Under the pieces are notes generated by a model. It was not told where the DNA came from and did not search any database. It saw nothing but the letters and a program-made list of their open reading frames with translations. 64,000 bases of DNA, from the NCBI GenBank assembly GCA_963702755.1, contig CAVPDZ010000009.1:124001-188000 (forward strand), given 5' to 3'. Origin of the DNA: JAJPKK01 sp963702755 (GTDB taxonomy: Bacteria > Pseudomonadota > Alphaproteobacteria > Rhizobiales > Xanthobacteraceae). Of this stretch, positions 26,840 through 36,890 are shown one piece after another. Position 1 is the first letter of the stretch. Every line of letters starts with the position of its first letter. The translations under genes were made by a program, and so were the position numbers.

Positions 26840-27629
26840 TCAACGTGTCCAGTTCGGATGATCTTTGATCGATGCGGGCGCGAGCGTGACCGGCTGGTTA
26901 TGCCGCTCCACCCACTCGCGGTAATCGTAATGAGCGCCGGGAAACCCGATCATTTTCCACGCGGCCATGTCCTTGTTGCCGCCGTAGACCGGATCCGCGA
27001 AGAAGCCCTGCTGGGTGTCGTTGAGAATCTGTTTGAAGAAATCCTTGCCGCTTTCTCCTCCAAGCTGGAGCTTGTCATCCTCGAGGGACTTGATGACTTC
27101 ATCCTTGCGGGCGTCGGATAGCTCGGCGAATGTCATATGAAAAGTAGTCGCGGCAGTGGTCGTCGAGGGCGGCGAGCGACTTGCGATAGTGGTCGGCCGG
27201 CGTGATGTCCGACTGCGGTCCCTGCTCCTTGGTGCCGTGCTTGAACGGCCCTTTCATGTAATACCCGCCGAAGCGGCCGTACGGCCCCGCAAGCTGGCGG
27301 TCGATATAGACGGCACATCCGAGGTCCTTGCCGCCCGCCGAAAGCTCGTCTGCCGGAATGAGACGATCGACAATGGCTTCAACCGTGGTCGCTTCGTCTG
27401 GGGTGAAGAACTGCCATGGACCCGGGCTCGCCTCCTGAGGCGGGTTTGCCGCGCCCGGCCTAAACGGCAGCCCTCCCTTGATGACGGCGGCGTGCGCAAC
27501 AGCGGAGTCCGCGACCAGCGCCGAAGCCGTGGCGACAATGACCTCGCGGCGATTGAGGGGTGGCGACAATGCTGCCTCGCTGAATTTGCGCCACCGGAAC
27601 GCGTGAACTCGGCGATAGTTCCAAACCAA
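26840..27629 (-). CDS. gluconate 2-dehydrogenase subunit 3-like protein, Tat-exported, frame broken near 27149
   Basis: If the frame is repaired this is a protein of about 262 residues. The N-terminus has a twin-arginine signal (L-N-R-R-E-V-I-V-A-T followed by a hydrophobic stretch to AHA). The mature part shows F-F-T-P-D-E-A-T-T-V-E-A-I-V-D-R-L-I-P-A-D, the hallmark of subunit 3, and ends near the G-F-P-G-A-H-Y-D-Y-R-E-W motif. The frame changes near 27149 (CGC+G is the best fit). The small Tat subunit carries the cofactor-free chain that travels with the folded flavoprotein. The TTG start at 27629 is uncertain; it may start nearer the twin Arg. Confidence 0.83.
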
Positions 27630-27903
27630 CTAAATCGAATTTCTTCCGGGCCAGCGACCAGCGACGCGCGTTTTGTCGGATTCCAGTCTTTGCGACCCCG
27701 CTGTATTATTTTTAAGCCCGCTGTTTTTCGGTCTTCGTACGATTCGCTTGGTCGATAATCTTTGCGTTGTTTGAGGAATTTCTTTCGTAGCGGGCCGATT
27801 GCCGCCAATTAGTGCCGTTGATGACAATGGTTTGCTGAAAATGTGGGCGTGACGGCTGGGTGTTCTTTTACTACGGTCGTTCGGTCATCGAAGCTTGCTA
27901 CGG
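27630..27903. other. non-coding stretch upstream of the dehydrogenase operon
   Basis: No convincing gene is visible. The stretch must hold the promoter of the minus-strand dehydrogenase operon. Its right half is the likely 5' part of a possible plus-strand small RNA that would end at the hairpin at 27904. Confidence 0.4.
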
Positions 27904-27953
27904 CCCGGATCGAGCTTCCCGAACTGCCCTAATCGATCCGGGTCCCTTTTTTT
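27904..27953 (+). terminator. strong terminator with no upstream plus-strand gene
   Basis: A perfect 10-bp stem (CCCGGATCGA at 27904-27913 with TCGATCCGGG at 27933-27942) and seven T at 27947-27953 form a plus-strand terminator. The nearest plus-strand gene to the left ends more than 4 kb away. It may end a small RNA transcribed from about 27800. Confidence 0.65.
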
Positions 27954-27956
27954 GAC

Positions 27957-28845
27957 TTATAAATTTCGCAGCACGTCGCAGTACCAACCAACCGCCCGCA
28001 TGCTCGCGCACAGTTTGTTGGCTTCGGCGCGCGTATCGGCATCGACGCGCACCCGCGCCGCGCCCATTTCGCCGATGACGCCCCGTATCACGATGTGCGT
28101 CTCCTGCCCGGTGAGGATCGCCGCGTATTTCAATTCCAGTTCATGATAGCGGGCGAGCGCCTTCATCGGGGTCGGACCGCCGACCAATTCCACGCCCCAG
28201 GGCTTGACCGTTTTGACCTTTGGCGGCGGCGAGCCCAGCGGAATTGAAGCGGCAACAACTCCGCTGCAAGGCACGCCATTTTCAGTGGGAGCTTCGACGA
28301 GATCCTTCTGACCTGCTGCCCATTCTTCCGCGGGACGACCGGTCACGATATTCACGTACGCCCGCGTTTCGCTGGGAAGCGGACGGCGACCGCTCAGCCA
28401 GTCTCGCACGCGCCTTGGCCCGGCGTTGTAGGCGGCTGCGGCCAGACCGAGATTTCCGAAATCCCGAGTAAGGTCGCGCAACAGCTCGGCGGACTTGGCA
28501 ATCGCTTCGGTCGGGTTGAAGGGATCTTCGAGGCCGCGCATCTTTGCGGTGCCGGGCATGAATTGCGCGACCCCCTGTGCCCCCGCACGACTTATCGCCG
28601 CGGGATCAAAACGGCTCTCTTGCCAAATCAGGCGAACGAAGAACCTGACAGGCAAATCATTGGCCGTGGCCGCCGTGGCAAGCGCTTCGCAGACGCCATC
28701 TTCGACGATGGGGACTATCCTTCGACGATGAGGCACTGGGTTCGGCTTGAGCGTTATTCTCCTCGGCGCGCACAGGTGCATGCGCGAGTATCGCAGCCAT
28801 CAACAGCGCGATCCGGAGTGCCCTCGACCCGGAAGGAGCAACCAT
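27957..28845 (-). CDS. exported lytic transglycosylase (SLT domain), frame broken near 28707
   Basis: If the frame is repaired this is a 295-residue periplasmic peptidoglycan hydrolase. The signal peptide (MVAPSGSRALRIALLMAAIL...) lies in one frame. After CAT+C near 28707 the catalytic domain continues with the family's W-Q-E-S-R-F-D-P (catalytic Glu), S-x-A-G-A-Q-G-V-A-Q-F-M-P-G-T and the later L-A-A-A-A-Y-N-A-G-P-R-R-V. The C-terminal part resembles an SPOR-like or cell-wall-binding region. The start at 28845 is set by the signal peptide. Confidence 0.85.
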
Positions 28846-29128
28846 TTTCGAACCCCAAGTTCGAGCCCCAGAGCGATTAACCCGACGAGCCGTCGCTAAC
28901 CACTGGGAACTCATCACTTAATAATCTTGTTCCAGCCGGCTTGGCACATTTGGCCTCACGACAGCATTAGCAAAGCCGCGGTGCCAGCCTCGCCATCGGC
29001 CTCCAGTCTTCCGTTGCAGCTTCGCCCGAAGACAAGGTAAAAAATTGCCATCTTCAGTATCGAACATTAAGGCCAAACTGCTACGAGTGGTCGGGGCGAC
29101 GTCCAAGGTTAGGAAGGTCAGGAAGCGC

Positions 29129-30154
29129 ATGCTCCCGCCTCGCAAACGCTACCGATTTGCAATCGTCCTCGTCGGGCTTTTTGCTGTCACGGCAGCCAGT
29201 TGGTGGGGCTTGGGACGCAACGGTGTTGCGCAGCCGGCCAGTCCGTTGCCCTCCGCGCAAGGACGGGTCGAGGGCGCGAGCGACGTCTTGTCGCTTGGGA
29301 CATCCGCGACTGGAACGGTCGCCGAACTGCTTGTCGCCGAGGGCGCGCACGTCAAGGCCGGCCAGCACCTCGTTCGCATCGAATGCAGTGCCGTCGAACG
29401 CGAACTGGAGGCGCGCAAGTCCGATTTGCAGGCTGCCGAAGCCGTGCTGACGCGGGTGGTCAAAGGACCTCGTCCGGAAGAGATAGCGATCGGGATCGCA
29501 AACGTGAACCTGGCGATCGCGCGATCGGAAGAGGCGGACAAAACCGTGGACCGCGCCCACCGCCTGCGCGCCGGCTATACCGTCACCCAGGTTCAGATCG
29601 ATCAGGCGGAACGGGATTCAAGAATCGCCGCAGCTCTGCTCGATGAAGTGCGCGCCAAGCTCGATCTGCTCCGGGCCGGATCGCGCCAGGAAGACATCGA
29701 CGAGGCTCATGCGCGCCGCGACGCCGCCGAGAAGCGCGTCGCAGAAAGTGCGACGCGCCTCGGCTATTGCTCGGTCGATGCCCCGATTGATGGCGTGGTT
29801 CTCAATATCAAGGTAAGCCCCGGCCAGTTCATCAGCGCGATGGTGCCCGTCACCCTGGTCACCATAGTCAATGATGCTCGACGGCGCGTGCGCTCCTTCG
29901 TTGATGAGCGGGAAATCGTAAAGCTGTGTCTGCACCAACGTGCGCGCGTGGTCGCGGATTCGCCTCCCGGAGTGCAAATAGAAGGGACGATCGACAATAT
30001 CGGGTTCGATATTGTCGACAATCCGATCGCGGGCAATCCGTCGCGTCCATTCCGCCAGGTCATGTTGGCTTTGCCTGACAGTGCCCGCACTGTGCCGATT
30101 GGCCTGCGAGTGTCCGTCCAATTTCTCGCTTGTTCGGACCAAAATCGACCGTAG
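29129..30154 (+). CDS. HlyD/membrane-fusion-type efflux adaptor
   Basis: This 341-residue protein has one N-terminal membrane helix (residues about 10-25), a biotinyl-lipoyl-like half (A-T-G-T-V-A-E-L-L-V-A-E-G-A-H-V-K-A-G-Q-H-L), a coiled-coil hairpin (ERELEARKSDLQAAEAVL to about residue 190) and the returning barrel (L-G-Y-C-S-V-D-A-P-I-D-G-V-V-L). AGGAAG precedes the ATG at 29129. The cognate transporter is not adjacent, because the next gene is a Bug protein on the other strand. It may work with an ABC or RND partner elsewhere. Confidence 0.85.
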   Translation: MLPPRKRYRFAIVLVGLFAVTAASWWGLGRNGVAQPASPLPSAQGRVEGASDVLSLGTSATGTVAELLVAEGAHVKAGQHLVRIECSAVERELEARKSDLQAAEAVLTRVVKGPRPEEIAIGIANVNLAIARSEEADKTVDRAHRLRAGYTVTQVQIDQAERDSRIAAALLDEVRAKLDLLRAGSRQEDIDEAHARRDAAEKRVAESATRLGYCSVDAPIDGVVLNIKVSPGQFISAMVPVTLVTIVNDARRRVRSFVDEREIVKLCLHQRARVVADSPPGVQIEGTIDNIGFDIVDNPIAGNPSRPFRQVMLALPDSARTVPIGLRVSVQFLACSDQNRP

Positions 30155-30260
30155 CGCCAATTGGTAGCGTTCTTTCGCGACTTGCGCCGGGTCGCGAAGA
30201 GTTTTCTCGCGGCTCGGTTTTCAAATCGCGGTGCCGGCGTGTCGGGTGACACTGGCGTCT

Positions 30261-31244
30261 TCAAGGCGACTGTGCCATCTCCTTCGCCACCTTCTCGGCG
30301 ATCGGTTTCCAGGTCCTTTGCTGACCCGTGGCGAATTGCGTGACTTCGTCAGGTGTCATCGCGTGTGGGTAGGCGCCAAGTTGGGCGAGCTTCTGCTTGA
30401 CCTCAGCATCGTCCATCGCCACGCGAAGATCGGCGCCGGCCTTCTGGATGATCGCCCCCGGCGTGCCGACGGGTGCCAACAGCACGTTCCAGCCGCCGGC
30501 GACGAAGTCCGGCAGTGTTTCCGCGACGGTCGGCAGATCCGGGAAATCGGGAAGCCGCTCGAGCGAGGCAACAGCAATGCTTTTGATCAGGCCGCTCGTG
30601 ATGCCGCCGGCCAAGTCCGGAGTAGCCCTCGGTGACAATGGCGACACGGCCAGTCCCGACATCGCTCATCGCTGCGGTCGGTCCCCCGTGTACGGAATCA
30701 TCTGCAGTTTGATCCCGGCGCGTTCCTGCAGGAGCTCCATGGTCAGGTGGGTCATGCGACCGCGCCCTGTCGTGGCGTAGCTCAATTGATCGGGCTTGTT
30801 CTTCGCAAGCGCAATCAGCTCGGGCAATGACTTCACGCCGAGCTGCGGCGCCACCGCAATGAACATTGGCTGAAGAGTAATGAAACCGATTGGCGTGAAA
30901 TCACGCGGCAGCTCGATCGGCAAGTTCGGCGCGACGCCCGGCGCGCCCTTGACCGCGATGAACGTTGAAGCTGCGCCGACGTAGAGGGTGTAGCCGTCCG
31001 GTGTTGCCGCTTGGCCGGCGCGAGCAGCCATCGACCCGCCGCCGCCGGGGCGATTGTCGACGACCACCTGGTGTTTCCAAATCGCGGACAGCCGTTCCGC
31101 CATCAGACGCACCGACACATCGGTGGAACTTCCCGGTGCAGAGTCGAGGATGATCCGCACGGGCTTCTCGGGATAGGTGCCCTGCGCCTCGACGCCTGCC
31201 GTCAGGCTCAGCGCTGCGGCGATTGCAAATATGAGTACCCTCAT
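30261..31244 (-). CDS. Bug-family tripartite tricarboxylate transporter substrate-binding protein, two frame breaks
   Basis: If the frame is repaired this is a 327-residue periplasmic binding protein, the normal length. It has a signal peptide (about 20 residues) and the family's Y-P-E-K-P-V-R-I-I, V-V-V-D-N-R-P-G-G-G-G and Y-A-T-T-G-R-G-R-M-T-H-L-T-M-E-L-L blocks. The C-terminal half carries L-P-D-F-P-D-L-P-T-V-A-E. A G is missing in a G-run near 30683-30687 and an extra base sits at CTT+G near 30612. Bug proteins bind organic acids for TctAB transporters, and no tctAB lies near. Confidence 0.85.
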
Positions 31245-31443
31245 GTCGGTGCGCCTACGCCTGGGCTGTTTTGCCGGTCTCTGATCTGGGCAGTTTATGC
31301 CGGAAACATGTCCCGGCCATCCGTCTCACTCTTTACCGCGAAAGAGACTGGTACGGAACGATCCAAAGGCGGGTGCCTTTCGGAGCGGGCCGCCGATTGA
31401 TAGCCTGATCCCGGCGCGACACGATCGCGCCAGGGAGGATTCG

Positions 31444-32577
31444 ATGGGCAGCAGAGAATGGCTGACGGCGACGGCCGCCGTGATGGCGCTGATGATGCAG
31501 GCTTTCAGTACTGCCGCGCAGACCCGTACGACCCTCGATATCTACGTGGTCGACGTCGAGGGCGGCAACGCTACGCTGTTCGTGGCGCCGTCGGGACAGT
31601 CGCTTCTCATCGACACCGGCAATGTCGGGCCGCAAGCGTCGGTGCGCGATGCCGAACGGATCATGGATGCGGCGCGCGACGCTCACCTCGCCCAGATCGA
31701 CCATCTGATCACCACGCACTGGCACGGCGACCATTACGGCGGGCTCGCGGAGCTCGCCAAACGCATCCCAATTCGCGACTTCATCGACCACGGCCCGAAC
31801 GTCCAGCCCAATCCGGCCGTCGACGAATTCCTGGCCAATGTTTATCCGACGCTCTACGCCGGCGCGAGGCACACCGTCGCAAAGGCGGGCGACAAGATCG
31901 CGATTGCGGGGCTCGATATCGACGTCGTGACGTCGGCGGGAGAGACTATCAAAACCGCGCTGCCGGGCGCCGGCGGACCCAATCCGTACTGCGCGAGCTT
32001 CAAGCCCGGCACGAACAACGCCGAAGATCCGATGTCGGTCGGCATCGCGGTGGCGTTCGGAAAATTCCGCACCATCCATCTCGGCGATCTTACCAAGAAC
32101 AAGGAATTCGAGCTGATGTGCCCGACGAACCGCATCGGCGCCGTGGATGTCTTCCTCGGACTGCACCACGGCGTCGATTCGTCGAATTCAGAGGTGATGA
32201 TTCACGCGACCCATCCACGCGTTGCGATCATGAACAACGGCACCCGGAAGGGCGGTCCGCCGGAAGTGATGAAAGTCATTCACACGTCGCCGGGGCTCGA
32301 GGACTTGTGGCAGATTCACTTCTCCCAGCTCAGCGGGCAAGAGTACACGGTGCCAGGCATGTTCATCGCCAATCTGCTCGACGAACCTTCCGCTGCCATG
32401 CCCGTCGCCCCGATCGCAGCTCCGACCCCCGGCCCCAGCACTCCGCCACCGCCTGCCCATAATGGGCAGGCGTTCTGGATCAAGGTCTCGGCCCAGCCCG
32501 ATGGAACGTTCACGGTGATTAACGCCCGCAACGGCTTTTCCAAGACCTACACCGCAGGCAAGGCCGGGACGAATTAG
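31444..32577 (+). CDS. exported metallo-beta-lactamase-fold hydrolase (ComEC/Rec2-type MBL)
   Basis: This 377-residue protein has a signal peptide and an MBL fold with the metal motif T-H-W-H-G-D-H-Y-G-G near residue 95. Later ligands are in H-L-G-D-L-T and L-H-H-G-V-D. The D-V-E-G-G-N-A-T-L-F start is the pattern of the ComEC/Rec2-like branch. The C-terminus adds a Pro-rich linker and a short beta domain. A GGGAGG ribosome site precedes the ATG at 31444. The substrate is unknown. It precedes the SGNH hydrolase gene closely, suggesting one operon. Confidence 0.87.
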   Translation: MGSREWLTATAAVMALMMQAFSTAAQTRTTLDIYVVDVEGGNATLFVAPSGQSLLIDTGNVGPQASVRDAERIMDAARDAHLAQIDHLITTHWHGDHYGGLAELAKRIPIRDFIDHGPNVQPNPAVDEFLANVYPTLYAGARHTVAKAGDKIAIAGLDIDVVTSAGETIKTALPGAGGPNPYCASFKPGTNNAEDPMSVGIAVAFGKFRTIHLGDLTKNKEFELMCPTNRIGAVDVFLGLHHGVDSSNSEVMIHATHPRVAIMNNGTRKGGPPEVMKVIHTSPGLEDLWQIHFSQLSGQEYTVPGMFIANLLDEPSAAMPVAPIAAPTPGPSTPPPPAHNGQAFWIKVSAQPDGTFTVINARNGFSKTYTAGKAGTN

Positions 32578-32637
32578 TTGATTGTTACGCTGGTTGGACT
32601 GGATTGCCGCAAGGCTTCGTCAAGAGGGAGCGCATCA

Positions 32638-33972
32638 ATGAACTCGGTAAACAAACTGATCATAAGTGCTGTCAAGTTCGCGGGCACTTCCTCCTCGCCC
32701 TTCGATGGCGACCGCTCCGCCAAGAACGTCGTCCGCGACCGCCGCACGTCATGCAGCGGTCGAGTTGCGGCGGCGATCGTGTCGGTCCTGTTGTTCGCGT
32801 GTCATCCGGCGAGCGCCCAGGTCGCGACTTGGATCGGCAGCTGGACCGCCAGTCCGCAGGCGCCGCGCGGCATTATTCCGACGAGTTTTTCCGATCGCAC
32901 CATTCGTCAAATCGTGCATCTCAGCGTCGGCGGCAACAAGGTCCGGCTCCGCTTGTCGAACGAATTCGGCCAGCGACCGGTGTTGATCGGCGCCGCCAGC
33001 GTCGCGCTCGCGGGCGAGGGGGCGGGAATAGCGGCGGGGGGTGCGCGGGCTGTCACCTTTGGAGGGGCCAAGTCGGTCATTATCCCGCCGGGCGCACCGG
33101 CGGTCAGCGATCCGGTGGAGCTTGCGGTTGCGCCGCTCTCCGACCTTGCCGTGAGCCTTTATTTGCCGGCCGCCACCGATTTGACGACCGTGCATGCGAC
33201 CGGGCTGCAAACCGCCTATGTGTCGGCGTCCGGCGACTATACCGCCAGTACGGAATTTCCGGTTGCCGACCGCTTCGCCAATCGTTTTTTCCTCACCGGC
33301 GTCATGGTCGAATCCGCAACACCTGTCCACGCCATCGTGGCCTTCGGCGATTCGATTACCGATGGTTCGGCCTCGACCGTGAACGCCAATCACCGTTGGC
33401 CCGATGTGCTTGCCCGACGCTTGAAGGACGCGGGCATCGCGTCGGCGGTTTTGAACCAGGGCATTGCCGGCAATCGCGTGTTGAGCGACGGCGCCGGCAT
33501 CAGCGCCCTTGCTCGTTTCGAGCGCGATGTCTTGAGCCAGCCGGCCGTTTCGCACGTCATCGTGCTCGTTGGGATCAACGATATCGGCTGGCCGGGCACG
33601 CCGATCGAGCCGAACGGCATCGTGCGCACGGCCGACGAAATCATCGCCGGCTACAAGCAATTGATCGAACGGGCGCACCTGCGAGGCCTCAAAGTCATCG
33701 GCAGTCCGCTGACGCCGTTCGAAAACGCCCTCGCGAACGGCCCTAATGTCGGTTATTTCTCGCCCGACAAGGAAGCGAAGCGTCAAGCCGTCAACAACTG
33801 GATCAGGAAAAGCGGGGCGTTCGACGCCATCATCGATTTCGATGCCGTTGTCGCCGATCCGGCTCACCCCGCCGCGATCGCATCCGCGTTCGACAGCGGA
33901 GATCATCTCCATCCCAATGATGCCGGCTACAAGGCCATGGCGGAGGCGATCGACTTGAAGCTGTTGCAGTGA
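32638..33972 (+). CDS. exported SGNH/GDSL hydrolase
   Basis: This 444-residue protein has a long N-terminal region with a signal-anchor stretch (AAAIVSVLLFACHPASAQ), a beta-rich N-terminal domain, and the SGNH core: block I A-F-G-D-S-I-T-D-G (nucleophile Ser), block II G-I-A-G-N-R, block III V-G-I-N-D-I, and block V D-H-L-H-P-N-D with the catalytic Asp and His. GGGAG precedes the ATG at 32638. Esterase or lipase activity is expected from the family; the substrate is unknown. Confidence 0.9.
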   Translation: MNSVNKLIISAVKFAGTSSSPFDGDRSAKNVVRDRRTSCSGRVAAAIVSVLLFACHPASAQVATWIGSWTASPQAPRGIIPTSFSDRTIRQIVHLSVGGNKVRLRLSNEFGQRPVLIGAASVALAGEGAGIAAGGARAVTFGGAKSVIIPPGAPAVSDPVELAVAPLSDLAVSLYLPAATDLTTVHATGLQTAYVSASGDYTASTEFPVADRFANRFFLTGVMVESATPVHAIVAFGDSITDGSASTVNANHRWPDVLARRLKDAGIASAVLNQGIAGNRVLSDGAGISALARFERDVLSQPAVSHVIVLVGINDIGWPGTPIEPNGIVRTADEIIAGYKQLIERAHLRGLKVIGSPLTPFENALANGPNVGYFSPDKEAKRQAVNNWIRKSGAFDAIIDFDAVVADPAHPAAIASAFDSGDHLHPNDAGYKAMAEAIDLKLLQ

Positions 33973-34102
33973 GGTCGGCGCCAAGATTTACGAACGAGCG
34001 ACGAGCGGCACTGCCAACAGAGTGTGCGCACGGAGAGGTGTCGCTTGCACGACTGGCGACGCCGGTCCAACCGGCGTTGCGCGAGACCCGCGGAGGACTG
34101 CC

Positions 34103-34942
34103 ATGATTGATCGAGGGGCGTTGTGCCTGGGCGCTTTCATCGCAATGTCGGTCGCGATGATATCGGCAGCCGTGGCGTTCGATGAAACCAAGTATCCCGA
34201 CTGGTCAGGCCAATGGCTCAGGCCGCCCGGCGTCGGCTTTGTGTGGGATCCGACCAAGCCGCCCGGGCTCGGCCAGCAGGCGCCGCTGACGCCCGAATAT
34301 CAGGCGGTATTGGCCGCGAGCCTTGCCGACCAGGCCGCCGGTGGACAAGGCGGCGACAAGCTTGTTACGTGCATCAGCAATGGCATGCCGCGCATGATGA
34401 CGGTCGCTTGGCCGATCGAGTTCGTCATCATGCCGAACATCACTTATGTGAATTTCCATCCGTTCCTGCCGCGCCGCATCTACACCGACGGCCGCACTTG
34501 GCCGGCCGAGCTCGAACCGTCGTTTGCCGGTTATTCGATCGGTCGCTGGCTCGATACCGACGGCGATGGCAGCTTCGACACGCTCGAAGTCGAGACCCGG
34601 AATTTCAAGGGCCCACGTGTCTTCGAGCCTAGCGGCATTCCGCTTCACGCCGACAACCAGTCGATCGTTCTGGAGCGAATCTATCTCGACAAGGCCGACC
34701 GTGACATCTTGCACAACGATATCACGACCATCGACCATGCGCTGACGCGGCCGTGGACCGTGAACAAGCGCTATCGTCGCGACCGTAATGTCATCTGGTT
34801 CGAGGACAATTGCACCGAGAACAATCGGCACGTCATCGTCGGCGATGAGGACTACTTCGTCGGTGCTGATGGCCGTCTGATGCCGACCCGCAAGGATCAA
34901 CCGCCGCCGGATTTGCGCCACTTCAATGGGGCGCGGAAGTGA
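34103..34942 (+). CDS. exported hypothetical protein, paralogue of the 748-1602 gene
   Basis: This 279-residue protein has a signal peptide (about 25 residues, cleavage after AAVA) and the same block order as the paralogue: K-Y-P-D-W-S-G-Q-W, QQAPLTPEY, GMPRMM, IYTDGRTWPAE, G-R-W-L-D-T-D-G-D-G-S-F-D-T-L-E-V-E-T, IDHALTRPW and PPDLRHF. GGAGG precedes the ATG. The two copies are 32 kb apart. Unknown function; the D-x-D-G-D-G loop suggests calcium or metal binding. A cupin gene lies about 4 kb downstream, after the paoABC genes. Confidence 0.86.
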   Translation: MIDRGALCLGAFIAMSVAMISAAVAFDETKYPDWSGQWLRPPGVGFVWDPTKPPGLGQQAPLTPEYQAVLAASLADQAAGGQGGDKLVTCISNGMPRMMTVAWPIEFVIMPNITYVNFHPFLPRRIYTDGRTWPAELEPSFAGYSIGRWLDTDGDGSFDTLEVETRNFKGPRVFEPSGIPLHADNQSIVLERIYLDKADRDILHNDITTIDHALTRPWTVNKRYRRDRNVIWFEDNCTENNRHVIVGDEDYFVGADGRLMPTRKDQPPPDLRHFNGARK

Positions 34943-35249
34943 GAGAGGCGAGACAGCTTGCTGTCCCGGCAAGAGCAACGCGCGCTGTTGACGCGCGTAA
35001 AGCACAAATTTTAGAGAAAGATTACCCGAAGAGTGAACGACTAGGGTTTCGCAACTTCTGTTCCCCGCACGAATTTACGTCACGACGCGGACGACTGATT
35101 TCGATATGAGAGGCGGTGCCGTTTGAGAGCGCATCGATTGGCGAGGCGCCGGCTGGACAACTGTAAGCGCAATATTATCTGAGAAATCGGCCTACCGATC
35201 ACTACCGTTCAAAAACAACCCAATACGATCCGCTCGATAGGAGTTGAGA
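34943..35249. other. non-coding stretch upstream of paoA
   Basis: No gene is visible in these 307 bases. The stretch is more AT-rich near its right end and presumably holds the promoter of the aldehyde oxidoreductase genes. I see no clear repeat or hairpin. Confidence 0.5.
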
Positions 35250-35859
35250 ATGAGCGATAGCCGACATACGGATACCCACGCCTCGAACCAGCCAACGCGC
35301 CGAGAGATTGTCGTCGCCGGCGCGACCGTTCCGGTTGCCATGGGATTGCGATCAAGCGAGGCAGCTCAATCGCCCACGACTTTGACAGCGCCGCAAGCGG
35401 TATCAGCGAGCATGACCGTCAACGGCGCGCGTCACGACTTCGAGCTCGATCCCCGCACAACGCTGCTTGATTTGTTGCGCGAGCATCTCGACCTGACCGG
35501 CACGAAGAAGGGCTGCGATCAGGGTCAATGCGGCGCCTGCACCGTGCTGATCGACGGACGGCGCATCAATTCGTGCCTGACGTTTGCCGTCATGTACGAC
35601 GGCGCACAGATCACCACGATCGAAGGGCTGGCGACCAACGGCGCGCTGCATCCCTTGCAGCAGGCGTTCATCGACCATGACGCGTTCCAATGCGGCTATT
35701 GCACGCCCGGGCAAATCTGCTCGGCGGCCGGACTGATCGCCGAGGGCAGGGCAAAGACGCGCGGACGAAATCCGCGAACTGATGAGCGGCAATATCTGCC
35801 GCTGCGGCGCCTACCCCAACATCGTCGCGGCAATCCAGCAGGTGATGGGGCCGTCATGA
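35250..35859 (+). CDS. paoA: aldehyde oxidoreductase iron-sulfur subunit (PaoA/YagT-type), Tat-exported, frame broken near 35763
   Basis: If the frame is repaired this is a 202-residue 2Fe-2S subunit. A twin-arginine signal (T-R-R-E-I-V-V-A-G) is followed by a ferredoxin-type domain with K-K-G-C-D-Q-G-Q-C-G-A-C-T-V and a second cluster domain with Q-C-G-Y-C-T-P-G-Q and, after the break, N-I-C-R-C-G-A-Y-P-N-I-V. The break is at CGC+G (35762-35763). An AGGAG precedes the ATG at 35250. The stop overlaps the start of the next gene (ATGA at 35856-35859), the usual coupling in this operon. Together the three genes make a periplasmic molybdoenzyme that oxidises aromatic and other aldehydes. Confidence 0.87.
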
Positions 35860-36882
35860 TCAACTTTCAGTATGCGCGCGCCACCGACGTCGCTGACGCG
35901 GTCCGCCAGATCGCCGGCGACCCGAATGCGAAATTCATCGCCGGCGGCACCAATCTGATCGATCTGATGAAGATGGATGTCGAACGGCCGACCAAGGTCG
36001 ATCGATATCACGCGGCTTGCCGCTGAAGCAGGTCGAGAACACGCCGGGCGGCGGCCTGCGCATCGGCGCGCTCGTCCGCAATACCGATCTCGCTTATCAC
36101 CCGCTGGTGGAGACGCGCTATCCGGTTCTCGCCAGCGCGATCATGGCCGGCGCCTCGCAACAATTGCGCAACATGGCATCGACCGGCGGCAATCTTGTTG
36201 CAGCGGACGCGCTGCCACTACTTCTACGACATCAGCGACGCCCTGCAACAAACGCGAGCCGGGCAGCGGCTGCTCCGCCATCGACGGCCTCAATCGCATG
36301 AACGCAATTCTCGGCGCGAGCAACGCCTGCATCGCGGTGCACCCATCCGACATGTGCGTGGCGCTCGCGCTGCTTGGAGGCCAAGGTTCATGTGACCGGC
36401 GCCTCGGGCGACCGCGCGATCACATTTGCGGACTTCCACCGTCTGCCGGGCGATACGCCGCAACGCGACACCAACCTCAACGCCGGCGAGATCATCACCG
36501 CGGTGGAACTGCCGCCGCAGGGTTTCGCGACGAACTACACGCTATCTGAAGATTCGTGACCGGCTGTCCGTATGCGTTCGCCCTCGTTTCTGTCGCGGTC
36601 GGGCTCGAGCTCGAAGGCGGGATCATCAAGGAAGGCCGCTTCGCGCTCGGCGGCGTCGCCCACAAGCCTTGGCGCGATCCGCAGGCCGAAGCCGCGCTGC
36701 GCGGGCAGCCCGCCAATGCCGACGACGTTCGCTCGCGCGGCGGACGTGCTGCTGCGCGACGCCAAGGGCTACGCGCACAACACCTTCAAGATCGATCTCG
36801 CGCGCCGCTGCATTGTCGCGCGCGCTCGACGCAAGCCGCGCGCGGCACGCCGCAGTCGCAGTCGTCCAAGAAAATCGTCTGA
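35856..36882 (+). CDS. paoB: aldehyde oxidoreductase FAD subunit (PaoB/YagS-type), ten frame breaks
   Basis: If all breaks are repaired this is a protein of about 338 residues, the normal length. Recognisable blocks in three frames are A-K-F-I-A-G-G-T-N-L-I-D-L-M-K (FAD site), R-I-G-A-L-V-R-N, Q-L-R-N-M-A-S-T-G-G-N, C-H-Y-F-Y-D-I-S-D, A-I-L-G-A-S-N-A-C-I-A-V-H-P-S-D-M-C-V-A-L, L-K-I-R-D-R-L-S, F-A-L-G-G-V-A-H-K-P-W-R and T-P-Q-S-Q. The breaks are all +1, near 36000, 36019, 36197, 36243, 36375, 36542, 36570, 36724, 36817 and 36834. No stop codon interrupts the repaired frame. Confidence 0.82.
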
Positions 36883-36890
36883 GCACGGCC

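Noticed and set aside
31333..32169. A 278-codon minus-strand frame opposite the MBL-fold gene
   Set aside because: Shadow with the usual Arg/Ala/Asp bias; the plus-strand gene has full motifs and a signal peptide.
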